Source: Brachypodius melanocephalos (Eukaryota > Chordata > Aves > Passeriformes > Pycnonotidae). From it: a stretch of DNA of 64,000 nt. The position numbers and the translations under genes were made by a program. Numbering within the stretch: position 1 is the stretch's first letter; each line of letters begins with the position of its first letter. Location of the stretch: assembly GCA_013398615.1 (NCBI GenBank), contig VZSR01002092.1, positions 758,109 through 822,108 on the forward strand, in the 5' to 3' direction. The notes beneath the pieces are model-generated. The model saw only the letters and a list, made by a program, of their open reading frames with translations. It was not told where the DNA came from and ran no database searches. Below are positions 34,968 through 48,699 of the stretch, one piece after another.

Positions 34968-37590
34968 CTGGAAAACACAGAAGCAGTTCATTTAGATTGG
35001 AACTTGAAAATAAAAAAATTAATGAGTATTCTCCATTGTAAAGTAGAAATACATGATATTGGAAGTTAAGAGATCATTTACAATGCTTGCAATTTATTAG
35101 TATCATTATTGCTGTCTAGCAACTGATGTTTCTAACTTCAAAATTTGCTTTTGTTCAACAGATGCAAAGTCTTTGCTGTGTATTTAGACTACCACTTGTC
35201 CTTTTATTTTTAAAAATTAAACATATTGCTAAGTTTCCATGCATATCACCCCATACAACGCTGCAGTAACTAACACCTGCAAACTGCCCTATGCAGATAG
35301 TCGAAGTAACAAACGTTTAACACTCAATCATAAGAAGAGTTGGTTGTTTTACAAATCTAGTGTCACTGTAGTAGCGGCAAGTGAGAAAAAAGAAAGCAGC
35401 TTATATTTGTATGACAAAAGCAATAAGGAAATAATGCAAACTAATTGCAGTCAGTAAAACATGTAGTAAAATATAGAGAAATTTGTGTCAAACAAGGGAC
35501 AGGTCACAAGCACAGATGCAGTGGAGTATCATGAATGGGGATGCATTTTTTAACTGCTCTGTGAAGGAAACAGCACAGATAAAGTACATATCAGTGATCC
35601 ACATCACAAAGGCTGAAACAATTTGACCCTGCATAAGAAATAGCAAGTAGATGTTCTTTGAAGGCTTACTTAATACATGTAGAATGAAACACACTTGAAA
35701 AAAAAATCTATACCAAGGACTGAATTTCCAACTCCTGTAGTCACAGCAGAGATAGTATACACACCTAAAGCTCCAATCCAAGCCCCAGAGGGAATAACAG
35801 ATTTCTTCAAAACTATATGAAGCTTTAAAAATTTAAAAGGACAAACTAAAACTTCAGAAGACATTGAAGAAATTAGAGATTACCAAGACCCGCTACTTAA
35901 GCATTCAAACCTGAAGCAAACCAGCTGAGGTTTACTCTCACACTTCGACACCTTTGCTAGACAAAGCAGCAGGAAAGAGCTGAAACTGCCACAGTTCCAC
36001 TCCTCAACTAAATTTCCTCCTATTTCACCCAGAAACCACAATATTTTCCCTTTGCCACCAAGACATCCAGAAGACGGAGACACAGAATTTGCGTCTGCAA
36101 ACTTTTCTTCTGATCAAGTCTTTATTGCTTGATCTTGGCAGCAGGAAGTGTTTGAATGATCTTTTTTTTATACTAAGAAAAGCAACTGCTGCACATTCCC
36201 ATCACATATACTTCTCATTTCCTTAGGTGACCCAAGAAATCAGGACTCAGATCTGTGAGTCTCAAAACACAGTTAGTTTCCTAAATAAACAGTCAAAACT
36301 ATAAAACTTGTTAGAAATTTAAAATGGCTTCAATATTCCTATTAGAAATTACTTTTGATTTCCCAGAGGAAACAGGAATCAATCCAACTGAGAGTAGGGG
36401 AAAGTGAAGGGCCAAGGAAAGAAAAGCCTAGCTTTAAGGGATTTTCCCCCTACACTGCTATCACATTTTTATATCTAAAATTATTTCAAAGATATCATTA
36501 ATACATGGCATCAACTGCAGGGTGGTTACCAGCAGTAATACTAACACTAACCGAGTAGCAGCCAAAGCCGTAAGGTGCAGGGAAGTTCTGTTGGCAGAAC
36601 AACCACTGTCCAGACCTCCACCGTTTGCAAGCTAAGCAAAAGGAAACCCAATCCAAGTCAAACTGCTCCTTTAAAATTTAATGCTTTCAACAAGCAAAAT
36701 CTGCATGAAATTAGGACAGGTAAGACCAACAAAACCACATTTGAATTTAGGATATTGTGGTCTGTTGCTTTCACTCTGATTTGCACAAGTGGCTTTGGCA
36801 CCAGAATGTGTAAATCATGCAGTAGTGTGCGGTATAGATGCATTTATATATAAAACATAAGAACATCCCTTCTGCTCTACATCTTAAAACCTCAGCAACG
36901 CTTTACAGAAGCAGAAAAGTCCACAAGCTGTACTCAAACATCTTTCAACCCTACAAGTCCCAGGACACCTTATAGCTGAGCCAGTTTCAAGACAAGAGCA
37001 AGAATTCTGCACCCTGCATACATCTACAGAAAATTATTTAAACAGACACAATTTAGACACCAAATTAAGAAGTAGCTTTTGAGTTAACACTTATCATAAC
37101 AGAGGTCTAGAATTCAGTAAAACAGATTGCAGAAACAGAACATAGAAGCTCTTCATATTTGTTTTTCCCAGAAAAAGTAATCTTTTACTCCATTGTACTC
37201 TTCATAGATACAGAAATCCCAGAAATTCTGACACACTTCCAGTAATTAGAAAAACAGAGATCCTAAAATTCTGACAGAATATCAGTAAATCCATGGCATG
37301 CAGCAACTGAAAACATTTATGTAGTGTTACCCCACTCTTCTCACAAGCCTATAATTTAAACAGATAGTGAGTGCTGCTAATGCATTTCACAGACCACTGT
37401 GCACAGCACAGCTTCATCAGTTTGACATTGCATTTTGCACAACACTGCAGAGGAATTTAATACTACTGAATTTTTTTATAAATAAAGTAAAAGATATCAT
37501 CAAAATTTACTCATTATTTAACAAATTAACTGGGAAAAGACTGTTTTCTCCACTACTTTAAAAGGGGCACCACAGGCATTAGAATAGCAG

Positions 37591-37662
37591 AACACTGGAC
37601 TGTTATTAAATTTAATACTGGGCTGTTATTAACTTTGTAACACTGGACTGTAATTAAATTTA
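37591..37662. repeat. minisatellite, three 24-bp units
   Basis: Units start at 37591, 37615 and 37639. The first reads AACACTGGACTGTTATTAAA plus TTTA; the third differs from it by one base and the middle one by several. Confidence 0.9.
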
Positions 37663-40338
37663 CACTATTAAAAGCAGCATTAGGAAAAGAGAACCTGGTG
37701 GTTTAGAAAGAGAAGACAGCATGGAAAGCAGAATACCTATTTTTCCCAAAATGTGACAAGACAGCAACAAGCACTATACTCTGTTTATTCTGGGGGTGGG
37801 GGGGGTGTGGAAATCACCACTCTCCAAATTCTACAGCTAATCCTTCCTAATAATGCTGAAAGACAGCATAGCATTACAGTCAAGATGGTACTTTTCTGGT
37901 GCTGGTACATTCTCAATGGACTTACTTTCTAAGAGAAATATCTTACTTTATTTCATATTTGACATAAAGACAAGGGTATTCTAGTATATTAAACTGAGAA
38001 CAATGATCAGAGACACTAGCACAGGTACACAACAATACCTCATTTCCCTGTTCTCTTAAAATAATTAAATGTTTAAGTTTCCAGGCTATTCTTCCAAGGA
38101 AATGAAACTCCTGCTCTTGTTTTCATGGAATGCATCTGCCAACAAAAGTGCTTACAGAGAGTTGACTGTAGATTGTGGTAATAGATTTGTCACTATCTAT
38201 CTGAGGAACACAGCTTCATGGAGAACTTAAACTCCATAAAGCAGACTAAGTACCATTCACACATTAAACTATTTCCTATATCACAAAAGTGTGATTCACA
38301 CTAACTACTTCATGCAACTTACAAACTAAAAATACAGATGTATTTCAACACTAATTCATTGTGCACGTGGAAAGAAAAGACTTTGTCTGTTCCAAGTCAC
38401 GTCTCTTAATTTCTTAATGAATCTATTATATTAAAATCTTAAATAGACACAGAAAAAGCATTGGATTTAAAACATTACAGAAGCCTAGTTATAAGTGACA
38501 CATGAAATTAGCACATGCCTCCTTTTTGCCTAACTACAAGACAAAGTCTTTACAAGCATTCTTTATACCCTGTAAATAAAATGCAACAACTAAATATACT
38601 CTTCCTCCAACACAGTAACAGTCTAGAGACTCATCTACACAGAAGTACCCCAGTTCAGCTGGAAAGCGGGATGGAGATCAAGACGACATACAAGAAGGTC
38701 TCCAGTGAGAAAGTACAAAATGATGTCCAAGACACTTTACTCATTTCTGCAATAGATTTAACTCAGGAAACATTTGCAATCGAACTTTCAGCTTCTTAGA
38801 TACATGTTGCATTAATACTCAGAGTAGCAACTTATTTTGACCATTCTGTTTCTATTAAAGTATTTTATTTAAAAAGCATTTGAGGAACTCTTAGTTATGT
38901 TTTGATTTTTTAATAACTCAAGAAACAATCAGTTTCAATTATGAAACAACAGTCAGACATATTTAGTACACAGAATTTACTTGCTTAATAAACAATAACA
39001 CCCTTTACTCTCATCAAAATTTTTGGAAGTAATAGGTAGGATTCTGCTTCTCCCTATGCATTTTCATGGTCATTAAGAAACTGGGAAAGAGGTTTAAGCT
39101 GCTCCCTCAGCAAATATGTTTTTAAAGAAAACAGAACTCAACAACTAGTCACATTCACAAAACCAGATTTTTGTTGGTGGTGGTTTTTGTTATTGTAGTT
39201 TTAGTAGTTAATGACAGAACATGTATCTTCTTTAGTTCCTCACACAGGCTCATCCTAATCTCTGGACTGTTAGTGGGAAAACATCCAGCTGCTGATAAAA
39301 AATTTTAAACATTTTGCCAGAGTTTTTGTGCTATCTAAGAGATGGGCTGAGAAAACACTTCTAATTTGCAATGGCAGTTGAACACTTGAAAAGCTTTTGA
39401 CCTACTTGTATCACTATGTCTAACACAACATATACACCAAGAAAACGAACAGAAAAAAACCCACATTACTAGACATTTGTCTAAGTACATCAAGAACCTT
39501 CACAGTTGTTTTATTTTTTATTTGGAAAAACTTCTGATTTGTCAGAAGAGCCTGAAAGATAGCCTTGCTTTAAGTGACAATTGAGTAATGTTGTTTGCCC
39601 TTCAATTAATGAGGGCTACATTGAGAATCTGGAAGCACTTATCCTGGATTTTCTCCTTTGTGCAGTAAAATCTCTTGGCCCAGCACATTAGTGAGAATAG
39701 AACCAATGGTGACTCAAAAGCAGGCTTTTAAAGAGGATCTTTACTCTTTGTAAGCTCAAATTGCACCTTGTCTGCATTCCCAAATCAAATGCAATAGAAC
39801 CCACAAAGATGAGGAGAAAGGAAAAGACCAGTGCTATGCCTTGGGGAATAAAGAGAGAAATCTTTTTCTATAGGTGGTTTAAGCCTATTCATGTAGATCC
39901 AGTGTCTTGGAAAGAATCACTGCTATTCAGCAAGGAGACACTGCTGTTTTAAAGACTCTTTCCAGACCCTCTAAGGATGCAATTACCCAAAAGAGCTGAG
40001 TTCATCTAACAGCTTGCTGCCACCCAAAGAAGCAACTATGTTTCTCACCACTAGTGACGGTGTGCAGACTCACTAAGAGCCACAAGTGTCCAAAGACATT
40101 GCAATGAGGGAGTGAAGACATAAAAAGGCATAGCCCTTTTTGGCAGTGGTGAGGTGCAAAAAAGGTTCAGACTTTGTTGTCAAACTGCACTCCCTTCAAG
40201 GACACAGCAGTACTTAGCCAGATCAGCTGCCAGGTCCATGAAAATGCAAGGTAAAGTCACAGGAGAAAACTACTGCAACCAAATGGCTAGAACTATACCA
40301 TACTAAACAGTACACTGCTGTTGCTCTTCCCCTCTCAT

Positions 40339-40462
40339 ACAAAAAAGCAAAACAAAACAACAAAACCAAAAGAAAACAAACAAACAAAAAACCACCAACA
40401 AAACCCCCAAACCAACCAAACAAAAAAACCACAACCCACAAAAAAAAGCACCACCCCACCCA
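40339..40462. repeat. A/C-rich low-complexity tract
   Basis: About 120 nt of irregular AAAC/ACCA repeats on the plus strand, with almost no T or G. The minus-strand frame through it gives a false hydrophobic Phe/Trp/Gly/Val-rich peptide. Confidence 0.9.
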
Positions 40463-43400
40463 AAGCAACACAGTGGATATTATCTTCAGATTTTCCACAA
40501 TCTAGCAGCAAGATACCGACAGATACACTTCAACCTCAGATGCTATGGCTACAACTATGTCCCTGCTAGAATCAATGCTTTCATTTTTGTGGCCCACTCA
40601 ACAATAACAATGTGAATACCAGCTGCAAACACTCACTCATGTCCAGTCAGCATTGGACAGGACAATACCGTAACTGCCTTCTAAGCAGGGAAGGCAGGCA
40701 CAACTTCATCAAAACGTGCTTGAGAACTGCTGCAGTGACTCAGACGCAGTGACTATGATTTCTGTCTGACCATCCAGAAAGTGAAGTTTTAAGGAAGACT
40801 TAAAACCTTACAGTGAACACACACGGTAATCTCCTTCCTGTACATAATGCTTTTAAACTGTCTCAAAATCTGCAGTACAGATCTTTTCTTGTTAAACCAA
40901 TGGAATAGGCAGTGTTCCTCAATGAAGTTTAACAAAAGAGTACCTGTAAGACTTAAGCAAAAAATGAGAGTAGTAAGAAAGATGCCATTTAATAAGACCT
41001 CTCATATTTGAAAATATTCTATTAACTGTGGGGGACACCATGTCTTTTACAGAATGTTGGGTGTCGAAGTGCTGCTACAAATCAGATTGAACTCTAGAGT
41101 TTCGCAAGCAAAACACTTCTGTTCACTGGACAGTGTAAAAAGGTAGCCCAGCACTGTCAGCAGTACCACTTCACATATCTGTGCCTTGACAACTTATGCT
41201 GATCCCCAAGTTGCTTTAGCATTCTATGATTAATAAATGAAAAATACTTTACTCATCATAGCTATTCAATGTGTAAGGGCGAATAACCAAGTCTTAGCTG
41301 TACTTAGAAAAGTCCCTATCCAAAAAACCTCACTACAACACAGAACTAGACAGATTACCAGCCTGAAAAAAAGGGCAACATACTTACATTCCAAAACCTG
41401 TACTTTGCTGTTAATATCTCTAGCAACAGCATGGAGCCCATATAATGCTCTTTAGTACAAACTTACCAAAGCTTTAAGAAACCTAAACTGCAACAGATTT
41501 ACTACCCAATAGATATCAAAAAAGTTACTGTCACCAACAGGAACCTCTTAATGAACTTCCTATCTCTGTACTGGGAAACTCCATGGGAGAAGCACCCCTT
41601 CAACTTCAGAATCCCAGTCATGCAGATGGCCTCCCAGTCTTACCAACTTTCATGTTTCTTCCCTTCCCCAAGTAACCGGTTCTCATTAGTTTTTCTCTAG
41701 TAATAAAGAAAAATAAGAATGTAGATTGCAGAAGAGTAACAAGAAGCAACAAAATGGCAGTCAAAAATCTTGTACTAAAGGTTAACTGGTAATGAAGCTA
41801 TCAGTCTTCAGGAAAATTTCAAATCCCATCCTTCCCATCTGAAGAAACTATCCGAAATAACAAGCCATTTAATAATTTTTAAGCAGTAACTAACTTAAAA
41901 CAACATCAGGCACCAAAATTTACGAAATACTGTTGTTATCACCCCTCCTTCCCCACAGAGATGACACACATGGGACACCTTATTTGCCCAGACTCAGGAG
42001 CATCCACATATCTACTGGGACCATCCATATAAAAACCAATGCTTCCAGCAAGCCACAAAAGGCTATGACATTTGACCAAAACAGCTAAAGCCTCAAATAG
42101 ATATGAATTCTCTTTGTCAAAAACACACTGAAGAAGTTTTCCCTGTATTCATCATGTCTCACCAGGCTACCACAAAAGATGGAGCCCCATTTTCTGAGGA
42201 AACCTGTTCACAGACTTGCACAGCAGTCAGCAGCTCTGAGTATGGTGCTGAACTAGGTACTTTACTGGCACCGATGGGTAATTAACTACAGGAGGCAAAT
42301 TTCATTTCTCATCTTTCTGAGTGTCTGCTATAAAACACTTCGTCCACTAGGATGGATAGCATAAGTTTAGGATCTCTCCTGAACTCAGTTTAAAGGTGAT
42401 AACAAACTGTGTACTTCAGCAGATTTCTCCACAAGTCAATGTACATCAATTATCCCCTCAGATTTTCAGTATCTGGCAGCAGCTGTGAGGTCAGCTCATA
42501 AGACCACGTGACATTATATATCAAAGTATAGCTAAGTGGCACCTCTGTACTATCAGTATGTTTCAGGGTGACAACTGACAACCAAAATGGGCCTTTGTTT
42601 AGGTAAATTCAATTTGTAGACCTAAAACTAGATAAAGCTAAACATGTTAGTCAGCAAGGAACAGAATTAAAACAAAAAAAAAGGCAGTTAGGGGAGTTAG
42701 TTGTCACAGAGCAGCTTCATTTAATTCAAAGTATATGTTCCCAGCTGATAAATCTAACCTGTAATTTAAAGTTATGCTTGTGTCCCAGCTGGCTCTTTAG
42801 TGACACTTCTCAAGTCTGTGAGAAAACCCTTTCCTACGCTGCTAGAGGACAAGCCTCAAGCGTCTATCAGCTCTTCAAAATGCCAAAGCAGTGAGGGCAA
42901 AGCCATGCAGCTTCCCTACATGCTAAGACAATTTTGCATGGTAGCTCCTCAGTAAGTCTGCACTGATAATGCTGCTTTCCAAAGATGTTCTGAATTATAT
43001 AAAACAATCCCATACCTAATCTTTACAGAAGTGTACAGCTGGGCTCACAATAGCCATAAGGAGGAAACATTCATTGGAGCTGTAGTTAAGTCCCTTAGGA
43101 AAAAAACAGCTTCATTTATACAGAACACAGGATGAATAAAACCTTCTAAAGACTGACACAAGGTGATGAAACGTGTAGTCACAGAAATTAAAAGCCCACC
43201 TTATTTTTCTTTCCAAACCAGTATTTTCAACAGAAGGCAACGTGCATTGTGCTGCTGTTTCTCCTGTGCATGCACGTGTATGATAAGGCTCTCAAAAGAA
43301 GAAGCACTACACCACAACCACTCCTGTAGGAAGAACATGTGTTTGCCACTGGCTAAGTCACATCATTTCATATCCCGATAACAAAACATATAAATATTGT

Positions 43401-46400
43401 AGTAATTACCATAATACAAAAAATATGAAAGAGAAAATAGTGTACATAACATGATCTCACAAAAAGTAGAATTCAGCATTTACGTGTTTCTTCTAAGTAG
43501 TCTGTGACTAAATTGGGTGAATTGAGATTTACAAATAACAGGAACTCATCAGGCATTAGATACTATTGTCATAGTACACGATTCAAGCAATTAAATTGAA
43601 TGAACAAACTCAGGACCTTGCCTTCTGCTGTTCAGGCTCCTTAGTCATATGCATACTTCTGCAGCTGGAAGGGATAGCATTACATATCAAAGTCAGCAAA
43701 AATGGCTCAGCCATTTCCAAGAACAGTGGGGTTTTTTTAAAAAGTTCTTTTTTCTAGCCACTTGGAACCACTAGTATTCTCACGCTTTCCATCAAAGAGA
43801 AGATATTTGGCAATGGGTCACAAAGAGTAAGAACATGCTTTTCACACAAGTAACCCTTCCAAATACAGCCATATCATAGATCTGGGGAGAAAAAAGTTTG
43901 CATTGAGTCAGTAAATCTTTGCTAGTCATTGCATTTAATTTTTCCACTCCATAAACTTCATCTGTGCTTAGCACACACAAATAATTTGAAGTTCCTATCC
44001 CACTGCTACACGGCACATACAACATTCTCACAAGATGAATGAGCATACTTCAGCCAGTGCTATGGCAACACAGCAGGGCTTGTTGCAGTCATCTCTCTGA
44101 TGCTAAAGAAACTAGAAAAACCATCTTTATTTTTTTTAATACCATCCTAATCATACCCAAATAGCCAGACTCAAACATCAGGGATGCAGGAGCTGAACCA
44201 GAAGACCTTGCAAAGACAGAAGCAGAGAAGATGGAGACCTTTTAACAGGGCAAGGAAGAATGACGGACAAACCTGATGGAGTAAGAGTGACCTCAAATGA
44301 AAAGCTCAGGGGCAGCTGCAAGAAGCATATTTAAGACGCAAAAAGTAATGGAGTAACAGAACAAGAATGGTAGGTCATTGAAGAAGCATCTTGAGCTGTA
44401 GACAAAAAGGACAAATGCAGCAAAGAAACAGCATGCAATTGTCCAACTACAGACTACTACTATTTTTTCTTTTACCTAAACCACAGTAGTTATACTTTTT
44501 AGCTTCTGCATGTTGAACCCCTGCAAAATGAAGGACATTCTTCTAACAAAATTTATGTAATGCTTCCCTATAACTTTATGGTTTAACTTACTTGGAAAAA
44601 ATAAAAAAGGACTACAGAAGATTGCATAGAATGATAGACACAGCCTTGATAAAAATATCCTGAACTTCAGTCCTCTATTAAAAGTATGCTGCTCTTTCAT
44701 TTGAAACATCAAATCAAGGGTTTAGACTTGTGACATGTTCATGATTTAAAAAATTGTATTTCTGCAAAAAGAAATTTCAGATTACAAGTAAAATATACAG
44801 ACACTGAGTCAAAAACAAACAAAAGAAAGAAAATAGCATCCCCATTTAAAAGTACATTTTGCCTCTCTGAGGCATACACTTTTAAAAAAACACACTAGAT
44901 GAAAGCTATGGTGTCAAAAATACAGTTCTCAAACTCCTTCTGGCTTTGAATAACAGCATTTCAGGTCAAAGACCTACACTATCCTCTTACAAAACCTGAA
45001 CAAAAAGGAATGCTGTATTTGTGGAAAAGAGTTTGCAAAGAATTTATGACTACTATAATAATTTTAAGTGTAATTGTATTTTTTACAAAATCTCCTACAG
45101 TATCTGTACAATCACAATGCATTTGACATCATTTCAGAAGTAGTAGACAGACGAAGAGTAAGCACGTTCAATTACTGTTGATCTTGTTTTCACAGCCCTC
45201 ACTCTGCAACAACTTTCAAGACAGCTAAAATAAATTTAGAAAACTCCAGCCAGGAATGGAAGACACATAATGTAAGAAAAGGCCCTTCTTAACACAAACA
45301 GCAATGCAAAGAAAGGTAACACAAACTACTAATGCAAGATGGCAACCTCAGATCTGAGCTTGAAAATACAACCTGAACTCCATCACCTTTCCTTCTAATT
45401 TGTGAAGTGAGTCTAATAGATAGTCATGCTAATCACTTTTTGGCTTCACCATATATATGGCATCAAGAACAGTACTTTGCTGTGAATTCTTAAGTGACCA
45501 ACATAGGCTTTGATATAACTGATTATTCTATGCCATGGCAAACCTTCAAAAAGAACTTAAGCTTTCCATATCAACAACACAAGAAGCTCCCCACAATGAG
45601 GAACTTCACTGTCATTCAAAGTTTCTTGCTAGAATAACAAATACAAAATAACCACTGGAACCCACTAACTTATCCAAGACTTGCATAAGGTACCTTTGTT
45701 GCTTGGGCTGATGAAACTGCCTCTTAAAAATCACAATTGCATAGGTTTAAAGAGAAGAATATACTTCACTTCCATTGTTATATGCATCTCTATTTGGTAA
45801 CATCTCTAAACCAAAACTCCAATGAGCTCAATGTAGCCCTAACAGATTGATTTTCTCCAGCTGTTTCACAGGACTTCCAATTAATTTTTGTTACTTCTAT
45901 CCACGCACAATGGTCACTACCTCTTACCTAACAACTGATAAACTAAGAATGTTTTTTAAACATCAGAACTGCATATAAAAAGTGCTTATTCAGTAGCTAT
46001 ATGAAAAGCAGAGGAGAACTTCATTGCCCCTCCTATGTCCAGAACTGCTGAAGTTATTAACTCTGAATAGCAAGCAGGCCAATTAAGATCGTATGCCTAC
46101 CTTCATATTCTATCTTAACATCCAGATTTTTAATATCAGTTCAACAAGTGTCTCCATCTCTCCTGTGGCATAGCAAGAAAAGTACAAGTTTTCATTGCTC
46201 CAGTATTGGCCTGTGTTGCTATCTAAAGATACGGACAGAGATGAAAACTTCTATCAGATACTGATCACATGGAATTTCACATTCTTTATTACTGCTGGCA
46301 GTCTAACAAAAGCCAGTTAGTAAGCAGAGATATAACAAGGGTTAACTCAATTGACGTTTCCAACCAATTTCACACCAGTTTCAAAAAGTTTCAAATGCAT

Positions 46401-47182
46401 CACTCAGGTTTACTCACAAATAGTACCTGTGAAGGCAGATCACAGTTAAGCAGTACTTTCAAGCCTAACCATTGTATTTTAATATGAGCTCACCAATCCT
46501 GAAATTAAAAAATGCATTCAGACAGACATTATTATTAGTGTCTTTCAGAAAAAGTGATCAGATACTGCAATTTACCACACTATTGGGCTTTAGAAAACAG
46601 CTACTGGAAGACATTTCTACTTCCTGATTCTCTCTACATATTCTTTTATATGCACACATATATATACGCACCTGCGAAATCTGAAAATCTGAGAAAGTTA
46701 AGAAGAAATACCACCAACCACAGAACCATAAAATCAAAATGTTACTTTTTCATTTTTGCTATGACAGAGTGTTTTTGAGTTCAAATTCCAATTCTGTGTT
46801 CTCATAAAGGAAAAAAAAGAAAGAGCAATACTACCGTTCCACCAAAATAAATTTGTGATACAGCGTATCTTGCTAATTAAAAATAAATAGGTGAAAATAC
46901 TCAGCACAACATACACAAATGTAAGGCATTGATGTACAATGCCTACACAGGTGTCTGTGTATTTGTTTCATGAATAAATTAAATGCAGCATTTTGACTGT
47001 CCTTTGCGAAGTCAATTAACAATTTCCCCAGTTTAGAAGTGACAACTTCCACATTTGGTTATACTGAATTTGTTTTTCCAACTCAAAGTCTTTAGGAAAC
47101 TTGATTCACTGCAATAAAAGGACATAGGAAAGTTAAATTCTTCAAGAAGAGGAAGCTTTCTCTTTTGCATTTTTTTTTTTAG

Positions 47183-48699
47183 TGTCATGGTTTGACACTG
47201 GCTAAACGCCAGGCACCCACAAAAAACTATACACTCATTCTCTTCTGCTATAGTTGAGCAGAGGAGGGGCAAAGAAAAAATGAAGAGCTCATGGGCTGAG
47301 ATAAGGATTAGGAGAAAACACTACAGGGCAAAATAGGCTTAAACAGTATAAAGAAAATTTGTTAACAGAATTAAAAACGATAATGAGAACTAAAATAAAC
47401 CTTTAGAACACCTTTTTCCTCCCTCCAGCCCCTGCTTCCTTCCCACCAACACCACAGAGACAAAACATACAAGTCTTTAGTTGGTTTGTTATTTAAAAAA
47501 AAAAAAAAAATCTTTCTTCAATTTGCTTAGGGAAAGGAGTTTGGTTTTTTCCTGCTGTGCTGTGGGGTCTTCCCCATGGGAGACAGTTCTCTGTGAACTT
47601 TTTTTCCTAGCATGGTTTTAATTCTCAAGTAGCAGTCCCACCCAACCTGCTGCAATACGAGTTCCTCTCACAGGCAAACCATTTTCCCACAACTGTTTTC
47701 TGTGGGTCATTAGTTCACGGGGTGTAGTCTTTTGAGGATGAGCTGCTCTGCTTTGGAAGCAAGGGTCCTTTCTCTATCTCTGGAAGCAAGGGTCTTCTCT
47801 CTGAGTTTCCCACTAGGTTACAGCTTTTCAGCATCTACTTGCTCCAGCATGAGCACCTTCTCTCATGGGCAGCAAGTGGACCTCTACATCGCCCCCCACA
47901 CTTCATGAATTACAGGGAAACTGTTACATTATAGTCCTCACCACAGCTTGTAGAAAAATCTCAGCCTTGATGTCCAGATCACTACCTCCTCCTTCCTTTC
48001 ACCAACCTTTGTGTCTCCATGCTGTTCTCCTCACATGTCTTCATCTTCTCCTTTCCTCTGACTCAGAAGAAAATTGTTATTTGTAGGCTGGGATTTGTTC
48101 TCAAGTTCTATCAACTGAAAAGTTCTTATAGGGTTTTGTAGTGCTGAAAGGTTGATCCCATTTGGGCTGCACATTGGGGAATTGCTCGTCACACCCCTTG
48201 CTGTTGGCCACATGGTCCCCTCCAGCACCACGCTGGCAGCACTGGCCACTGTGGCACCGGCTCCATTCAGTGCCTCTCTTCTTGCAGGGCACTGAAAAGG
48301 AGAAGCCCCTGCCCTTCTGCCCCCAGCACGGCTGGTTACAAGCGGCCAAGTAAGCACAGTTCACTGCAGACCGTGCCGAGACAGCCCCGACTGCATGGGC
48401 GCTCCTGGCACTGGTCCTGTTTGCATGGTCCTGGCCACACGGCCACTTGGGGCGCCAGGATGGCCCCCACTGGCAGAAGCAAAGAGAGTACGCACAGTTT
48501 TTTCTTTACTTAAATATGTCATCACCATTAGAGGCGTTACCAATGTCTCTAATTGGGCCAGCCACTATGCCCATCATCAGAATCTTCAGGGATTGGCTCT
48601 GCCAGACACAGTAGAAGTTTTGAGGAGCTTCTCTCTCAGAAGCAGCCTCTGTGGCTTCCTCTGCCCCCACTAAATGACAAGCTGTATTAAATCAACACA
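47183..48699. mobile_element. avian endogenous-retrovirus LTR-like element (solitary)
   Basis: Begins TGTCATGGTTTGACACTGGC followed by CAGGCACCCAC, a head I recognise from abundant avian ERV LTRs. Later blocks typical of the same element include CCCCATGGGAGACAG, an imperfect repeat of TGGAAGCAAGGGTC at 47754 and 47781, and TTACTTAAATATGTCATCAC near the tail. The end near 48699 is decayed and approximate. There is no gag, pol or env reading frame. GC content is higher than in the surrounding intron. Orientation is not certain because LTR ends are symmetric. Confidence 0.7.

Noticed and set aside
40223..40498. Minus-strand 91-codon frame that looks like a membrane protein (Phe/Trp/Val/Gly-rich)
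   Set aside because: It is the translation of an A/C-rich low-complexity tract, and the composition is an artefact of T/G-rich DNA.
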